Positions 28,001 to 36,202 of a stretch of 64,000 nt of DNA are shown here, in pieces. How positions within the stretch are numbered: position 1 is the first letter of the stretch; every line of letters begins with the position of its first letter. Source of the DNA: Lophius americanus. Lineage: Eukaryota; Chordata; Actinopteri; Lophiiformes; Lophiidae. Where the stretch lies: NCBI GenBank assembly GCA_037951165.1, contig JBBDHG010000153.1, forward strand, positions 1,614,001 to 1,678,000, in the 5' to 3' direction. The notes beneath the pieces were generated by a model that was not told the DNA's origin, did no database searches, and worked only from the letters and a program-made list of their open reading frames with translations. A program made the translations under genes and the position numbers.

Positions 28001-31000
28001 GAGAAAATCTATCTAGCAATCTGCAATTAAAACAAAATCTGATCCGTCTCTGCAGAAACTTCAGACGGTTAAAATGTTCTTTCTTATATTTTCTCCCTCC
28101 CTTTTCATAGAGTAAAAATGTGTTTGAAGAACAGCAGACACCTGTTATTCTGTTAAAATAGAGGGTGTCAATCTTAAAGTGGTACGGTTATTTCCTTGAT
28201 AGGTGCTAGAGAGGAGTTCAAAACCTTCTCACATTTATAAGACCTTCTTCTTCTCATGAAGTTTATTAGTTGTTGGCAGACGCTCATTGGTGAACCACTG
28301 CCACCAACTGGTTTGGAGTGTGAGTCTGGATGACTGGAACTGTACTTATAAATAGATGGGCCCTGCAGGTATCTTCAAACAGGGTGTGACACGTTCCTAC
28401 ACATCTAACACACAATATGCACTCCTGCAGCTTTCACCGGCAATAAAATGAACACACAAACAAATTGCACGTTTGACAGTAACGAGTCCAACTCTGCTTC
28501 AGGCGTCACGTAATACTGCACTGAGTAATGCAGTAATTGTCAGATCCTTCTAACGCACAAGGCTAACGTCTGCAGACGATGTCAGGCGTCTGTGGTCCTA
28601 TTATTTCAAGTGTTTCCCACACAGCTGGCTTTCTCAGCCCCTGTCAGCGTATCTAATTTACGCAGAAGATACTGATGCACAAAGATACTGATGCAAGTAA
28701 ATCAAGCAGACGACTACAGTCAAGAGGGGACGCCCAGAAGGCTCGTCTCATTTTCCACTGATTATTGCACAACAGCAATAATTTTGGGAATGGGAAAGCG
28801 CTGCTTTATCACACCATTGGTTTGTGTAGAGTCAGAGTTTCCCTGGTTTCTCCTGTTGACCAGACGTAGTCCACCTGCTGGCATGAAGAACTATTTCCTC
28901 TCACACAGGGGCAGGAATTACGTCGGCTGTAGTCCTTGGCGTCGTGTTCTACTTTGATTTTTTTTTGGCTCCCTCGCGGACGATGTGATGCAACACAAGA
29001 GTTGGTGTTTGTCAACGCTCTCTCTGTGGTTGGTCGGTGCGATGTGTTTTGGTTTTTATATCCCACATGGTCACGAGCATGAGTCATCCATTAATAGACG
29101 CACGCTCTCTTTTCTGCTCAGTGATGTTATGGAGGAAAATGGTTCCTAGATGAAACGGCTCACAACAAGGATTACTCTGAATTATGGATTATTAATATTT
29201 TGAATAACTGGGTCATGATTTACGGAGAAGACATACTTCTCTTGAGTATCTGTTTTCATTACATCAGCGACCTCTCCACAGATGCTATCTCCAATGAGAT
29301 ATTACTTATGTTTTATTCTGGGGTGACCTGTGGCTTGAAATAATGGTTCTGACATGCAGTAATTCTTATAGGAATCCTGTAGAATTAAAGCCATACAGCA
29401 TCTTCATCATCATGTGGAAGTATCAGAGGTGTAAGAAGTAGGATTTTCATTTCTGTGTCATTCAGCCTCCCCTCTTCTGTCTGTCTTGGACAGGTTCTGG
29501 TATGAGAATCCCGGCGTGTTCACACCGGCCCAACTGACCCAGTTGAGGCAGACCTCTCTGACGCGGGTGCTGTGTGACAACGGCGACAACATCACACGTA
29601 TCCAGCAGGATGTCTTCAGGGTGGCCGAGTTGCCCCACGGTTACGGCAGCTGTGATGACGTCCCTCAGATGGACCTGCGCATGTGGCAGGACTGCTGCGA
29701 AGGTGAGTACACACAGATGCCTTACATAACATATGTCCATTATTATATAGAGTTATTATAAAGAGTCCGGTAGCACTGAGGTGCTGAGTTGCCTCACAGC
29801 AAGAAGATTCTGGGCGCAAGAATAAAATCTTTTTTAAGATGAATAGCAAAAATGGGCCACATTCCAATGTCTGGAATTGTGTCTGCAGTCAGTTGTTGCT
29901 TCATGAGAAAATCACAGTCATGTGTGTGAATGAGTGATTGAATGATGTAGGTTACAGCAAGCAAGCCAGTAAATGAATGGAAAGAGAATCTCTCAGCCAT
30001 GCCTAGAACAACTCACATCTACAAAGACCGACTTGTCAGGACCAAACTCTTGAGGCGGGACAAAAAATAGTTGTTCCAATGTTTAGAAGAGAAAAGGGAG
30101 TGAATTTAACTGGTGTGGATACATCAGTCACTATGATACAAATAATAAAACAGGAATGTAACCAAACAAGATGCAACACTTCTTGTTACGTAATTTAGTG
30201 CATTGACCATCAATGTGTGGAAAGATTTGTTAGTTTGGATAAGCCCTTCGACGCTGCTGAAACGAGTGATGTCAGCCTTGTTTCAATGTTTTAATCAAGG
30301 ATCCAGAGAAGCTGTCAATAAGAAAGGGACAAAGGGGAGGTGGCCTCCAGTATTCTGGACACACCCTTAATATGGAGCGCCCTAAGACTGGTCCAGTCAG
30401 TAATGGACTTTTTGGTTCCTTTTTGCAAACATAAAAAATTGGGCTACACAGAGTAAAACAAGAACAAAGGCTATCCCAGTCTTATAAAAGATTGAGAGCT
30501 ATTAAGGGAAAATAAGTTGCTCCTCAGAATTAACAATGGTTTTCTTGCTGTTTGACACAGTTCGCAGTAAAACCCAACACATCAGAGTGTGTCTCAAATA
30601 CTTTCTTTAAGGTGTTACTGGTTAAGTGTTGTTGTGGTTAGTGTGGCTTATTACAACAGCTCCAATCCAACAGCTCCAATCCAATATTGTACCGTGGGTG
30701 CTGCAAATAGTCCCCAGACGCCACTCACGCGCATCAATGACATCACACATGCAATCTCACCCACTCAGAAATCATAAATATCCACTGTGGAACTGACCCG
30801 GTCTACAGCCACAGGCAAAATTAACTGAAGTTATGTCAAATAAGACTCAGTAACAGTGTTTACTGGAGTATACACAGTTTGTGCATTTATTTTCCAAATG
30901 GTGTATAAGGTCATTCATTATATTTGTACTTAGTAAATGTACTGACACCTTGAAATAAGGGATGGATTAAATCTGCATTTAATATCAAAATATTCATTAT

Positions 31001-34000
31001 TACATTGAACTATTCTTTTTTGATGAGGAAATTTCATAAAAATAGATTTAATATGCTTTTCAGTATAAAATATATAATGATTTGTTAGTTTTGGTGTAGG
31101 TTCAATTCCGTAAAACTTAAGGTAAACTGAGATGAGTGGGCCTCATCAGTGGGTTGTCTTTGGAGAGCAAGCGCCGATACCCAGGGAACAAAACAATATA
31201 TACAATTAGCCAACATGGGGCCTCTTAATAATTTCTCCTTTCATCTCAGTTTCTGACCCCAATGCTCCCCCGGACTGAACGTAATGTACGGGAGGAGAGC
31301 TAAAATAATAAACAGAGAATATCCTGCCAGCAACGAGGGGGAGGAAGGGCTGAGGCGCTGCCTGTCAATAAACCTGTCATTGCCAGATCCACAGTTATGT
31401 TTGGATGAATTAAAAGAGAGGAGTGTAAGAGCATAACTGTGTGTGTGTGTGCGTGTGTGTGTGTGTGTGCGTGTGCGTGCGTGTGTGTGTGTGTGTGTGT
31501 GCTCATGAATGTCTGTCAGCATAAGATAGGAAGTTCTGTTGTGTTTACATAGTCCTCCTTCACAGACTGGTGTCTGGTGAATCAAAGCCTCTGTGAAGAT
31601 GAGCTGCTGTAAACGTCTATGATGAAGGTGAAGCCCTAATAACTGCAGAGTCTGGTCCCAGCCTTCTGGTGTTTTTCTGTTGCTCACCTTTCCTAAATTG
31701 AGCGGAGATCTGTGTTAGTGTTAGTCTCTCTGATTCCCTCTGATGTGGGTTTAAGGATGGCTGCCTGAGAGTGAAGAAGCAGACTCGCACAATAAGCTGG
31801 AATCTTAAAAGAGGCGGAGAGAAAGAAGCATCTGTTGTCTTTTTTTATTTGCTGTAGATTTTTGTGGTGTCCATCAATCAAGAACTTTCATCAAATCAAT
31901 CTGAGGAATTGGATCAAGGATTCTTTATTGGCATTCTACTCATGTTAAAACATGAAAAAGAACCAAAGTATTTCAGTATTCAGCTCCTAGCAATGGTGTT
32001 ATGTCCCCCTGATTAAACCCCTCAAATTTAATGTGGCTCATTAATAATCTCAAACAGTACATATTGACTGAACCCAACTATTTATCTGAAGTCAGCAATA
32101 TGCTCTAAGATCAGATCCCATAGTGACTAATTAATGAAGATAAATGAAAGTTTCTAGTTTTTCTGAGCTCAGATAAGAAACGAGACAGATTTCCACGTGT
32201 CAATCCATGTAGGCTAAATTTAGACACAATTGGACTTATGGTTGGGTAGTTATGGAGGAGAAACTGCGTTTTCCACAAGAAGTTCCCGAAAATTGAGTAA
32301 AATATGAGCAATTATAGAGAAATAGTATATGCACAAGGTTGAACTCATTGAGTCTATTCACATGCACCAAATGCTCAATAAATTGGGGCATTTGTGGCCT
32401 AAAAACAGCGATTTTGAAAGTAATGCTCCTCCTAGTGGTGGAAATATGCAACTTTTTCGCATATTTCATTAAAAAAAATCTTCCTCGCTCAAGGGTATGT
32501 GGGTATGAAGTTGGAAAATGATCCATGACAAAGTTTTTGAGTAAAGGCATTAACACGAAGAATCTGCAGCGGATGTTGCAGCTTTGAAGATTCCATTATG
32601 TCCCCTTTTCAGGGATATTAAAAAGAGTCAATATATCAATATGCAATTAACAAACTCAAATCAAACTCAAATCAGAATTTCATTCTTATTATTTGTAATG
32701 GAGTGTGTCACCAAACCTGCATGGCTCCAGGAGTGTCTTTCAGATTGCTGATGGTGAGGTCAGCATTGCCAAGTTTGGTTCTGGTGTTGCCCTCAGCGAG
32801 TCAAGAGTTAAATTCCAGCACGTGTCTACATCCGTACGAGTGACTCCTCATCTTGCCAAACTGTTTGAGATCTGCTGTGTTTGCAGGATTGTGTACGAAA
32901 CATGCAACTATTTTATATCACCTGGCTGAAGCACAAAGAAAGCCGCCGCCGCCGCCGCCGCTGCGGAGAGTCCCTCCGTACGTGTGCATCATTGCAGTGG
33001 CTATTAAACATGATACTTCAAAAATGTTTTGCTTCCTTGGAAAGACAGTTCATCACTTTAATCGGTGCACTCAACTTTGGTTTTGCTCTAAATTTCCATC
33101 CCAATGCTGGAGGATGCTAATTAATTTCCCACGAAATCTGTCAGGAGTTACAGGAAGTAACTAGTGCCAAACTTGCACTTAAACTTTTTTATGTGTTTGA
33201 TTAATCGGGACTATTAACGTTTAGAGCTCTGATAAATATTATGCAGAAGCTGTATTAGCAGAGAGAAATGATTTACCTGTTCCATTCCTGTCATCGGTCA
33301 GTGACCTCTGCATTGCTGCCATTTTATCAAATCAAATCAGTTCTATTTGTGTCACCAAATCACAACAAAAGTTATCTCAGCTCGCTCCATAGCGTACAGA
33401 GAATCTATAAACAAATATACTGATGAAAAGGTTTCTTCACTTGTCACTGTCACTGAGCCACGGCGTGCTTGTGTCTTGTGTTTGCCCCCAACAGACTGCA
33501 GAACCAAGGGTCAGTTCAACGCCCTGTCGTACCACTTCAGAGGACGGCGTTCCGCCGAGCACAGCTACAAGGAGGACGTACCTGCAGGCAGCAGCCAGGA
33601 GAGCAGGTGAGAGGGTGACTCGTGTCTTCCCCATGGCAACGTTACTCTGTCTCCAGCAGAGAAACCTCCCTTTTCATTGTATTTATTTTCTTAATGCTAG
33701 AGCTTTCCTTTCAAAGTCCTATGATGCACCGACCGGCCGCAACATTATAACCACTGGAAAACGCACACTACCAACCACCGAGCTGCCACGCACACAACAG
33801 TGTTTTCAACCTTTTCTTTTATTAGTGCACATGAGGATAGTTTGATGTTGTCTTTTGAACCGGGAACCTTTTCAAAAAAGCATATCTGCTGTCTTGTCAC
33901 GAGGCCTACATCTGCATTGAATACAATGTGAAGACTTGTCATGGAAGTTGTTCAGATATATATGTTTCATGCAAGAAAGAAAAGAAATATTTTGATTTGG

Positions 34001-36159
34001 TTGAATTTGCAGCAGTAACGTAGCTACATTCCACTGTCTGCATGTGTTTCTGCAGTCAGTTGTTGCTTCATGAGCCACCAGTGTTGAGAAAATGTGACGC
34101 TCACGCGTGTGATTGGTTGATTGAATGATGCAGGTTACAGCAAGCAAGCGAGTAAATGAATGGAAAAAGAACCTCTTATTCATGCCTACAGTAACTCACA
34201 TTCACAAGGACTGACTTGCCATCATCCAACTCTTGAGCCATGACTAAAATAAAGGGGCATGAATTTATAACAGTTGTGAACACATGTCGACTAAAGAGAA
34301 GGGATCAGTCTAGAAATGGGTCCTCATATTACTCCCGTCTTTCCAGCCACACAGAGGAAGCTGGAGACAGATTAATCAATGTTACTGCGACCTCCAGAAG
34401 AACCGAACCCTCCATCAACGACTTCCAGGACTTCGTCTCTGACATGCAGAAGACCATCACAAGTTTACGAAAACAGGTGAGCTCACACAGAGATTCATCT
34501 CTGTAGGTTTGGTGTTCTGCTCTATCTCCTCTGTTAATGATCTTCTCCAGTTAATTCTTTGTAATCTCAATTAACCAAAATGTTTTGTGTGTTTATTGTG
34601 GGTTAGGAGCCGGACCACTAACACAGTCTCTGACACAAACATCCTCCTGTGCTGCTTTTGTCCGTCATGTTCAAATGCTATTCATCATGAACCGTGTCTC
34701 GTCTGTCAGTCATGGTTTTAGGAACTTCCCTGCCCTTTTCTTTTTTTAATTTCCATGATTTCTAGTTGAATTCAGGCTCGTTCTGAAAACAGGATTTCTC
34801 TAACTTAGACTCATTGTGGTTGTTGGTTTTGTTTTTTAATGACTCCTTTAAATGCAGCCCACGAATCTAACCCTCTACCTTCGTCTAGCATACTGGAGGT
34901 GAGGAGTTGTTACATCCCCGTCTGCTCTAGAGTGTGAGGTTAACCTGTATTTGTTGGTTATACAAATTAAATTGTTTACCTAAGTTAATAACTACTTAAC
35001 AACTTAAAGACCCTCTAAAAGAAGGCTGTGCAGCAACAGAAGCAGAAAACAAGTTGAAATCCGAATACACAACCAACAACAAAATAAATGGTCACCTTTC
35101 CTCTAGAAAGTAAACTATAAGCACAAAAGCACCTGTCTCACCACACAGCATCAACGCTGTCATCTGACCCACTGGCCCCCTTCCATAGCCACTAGTGTGG
35201 GGCCAGTGGGTCAGGTGACCAGTCAGTGTCTGCAGCAGAGGAAGTTAAAATAATATGGAAACAAACACACACAAACAATAAGGTTTGAGGCGACATTTCT
35301 GTTTCTATTATTACAGTTCTACCACGTCCTCCACTACAGCGACATTTCACATTTTACTGCAACTTTATTACTGCTACCAAGTTAGCTTTTACTACAATTG
35401 ACCAAAAACTAATCAATTTGAGCAGACAAAAAAAAATCTGCAGCTGGTTTGTGAGGAATCGTCCTCTTTACAACGAGCACATGCACGACCAGCTGAGCCA
35501 ATCCCAATCCCATTCTGACGCACATCTATCCGAACCACCATTTATGCTGGCCTTCACTCCATTCACACATCACTGAGCCAAGACTCTGTCGCCGGTCCAC
35601 CATTTGGTCATCCTTTGACTGTTTTGGAAGGTGCTAACCACTGCAGACCAGGAAGGACCCAACAAGACCTTCATCTTGGAGTTGGTCTGACCCAGTGATC
35701 TAACCATCGTCACCACTGTTGAAGTTGTTCCTCATTCTTGTAACTTTTCCCTGTTTGTAAAACACCAACCTCAAAACCCAGATGTCGACGTGCTTCCTAT
35801 GATGATACCTCCGCACTGACAGATGCCATTTTAATGAGATCATCGGTATTTCTTGGCCTTCACCTGTCCGTGTTTACATTATTATGGCTGATAGGTGTAA
35901 GAGGCAAAGACTAAATGAAGGTTCTTTCTGTGATTTCTTGCAAATATACATGTAAATCATGTATGGTTAGGACTGATGATCGATAATCCTGATCTCCTGG
36001 TAGGAGCTCCGATGGTTTCTGAAGAATCTTGAGTGTGAAAACGCCTCTCTCTCTCTCTCTCTCTCTCCCTCTCTCTCTACCGGGCTCTTTCCCTCTCCCT
36101 CTCTGCCTCACTCTCTCTCTCTCTCTCTCTCTCTCTACCTGGCTCTTTCCCTCTCCCCC

Positions 36160-36202
<43 letters not shown>

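Larger units (their letters stand above)
29703..33494 (+). other. pxdn intron
   Basis: Repeat-dense: retroposon tip at 29.77 kb, dispersed repeat copies at 29.86 and 32.03 kb, (TG)n at 31.44 kb, a GCC-rich patch near 32.94 kb and the retroposon fragment at 33.33 kb. Confidence 0.8.
33607..34346 (+). other. pxdn intron
   Basis: Holds the Tc1-like terminus at 33.72 kb and the dispersed repeat copy at 34.02 kb, which together make up about a third of it. Confidence 0.8.

Noticed and set aside
31241..31687. 148-codon ORF on the - strand
   Set aside because: A large part of it is the (TG)n microsatellite read as His-Thr repeats; no domain or splice support.
32938..32965. (GCC)n-like run that could code for polyproline or polyarginine
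   Set aside because: A short trinucleotide patch in a pxdn intron between two repeats, with no exon signals.
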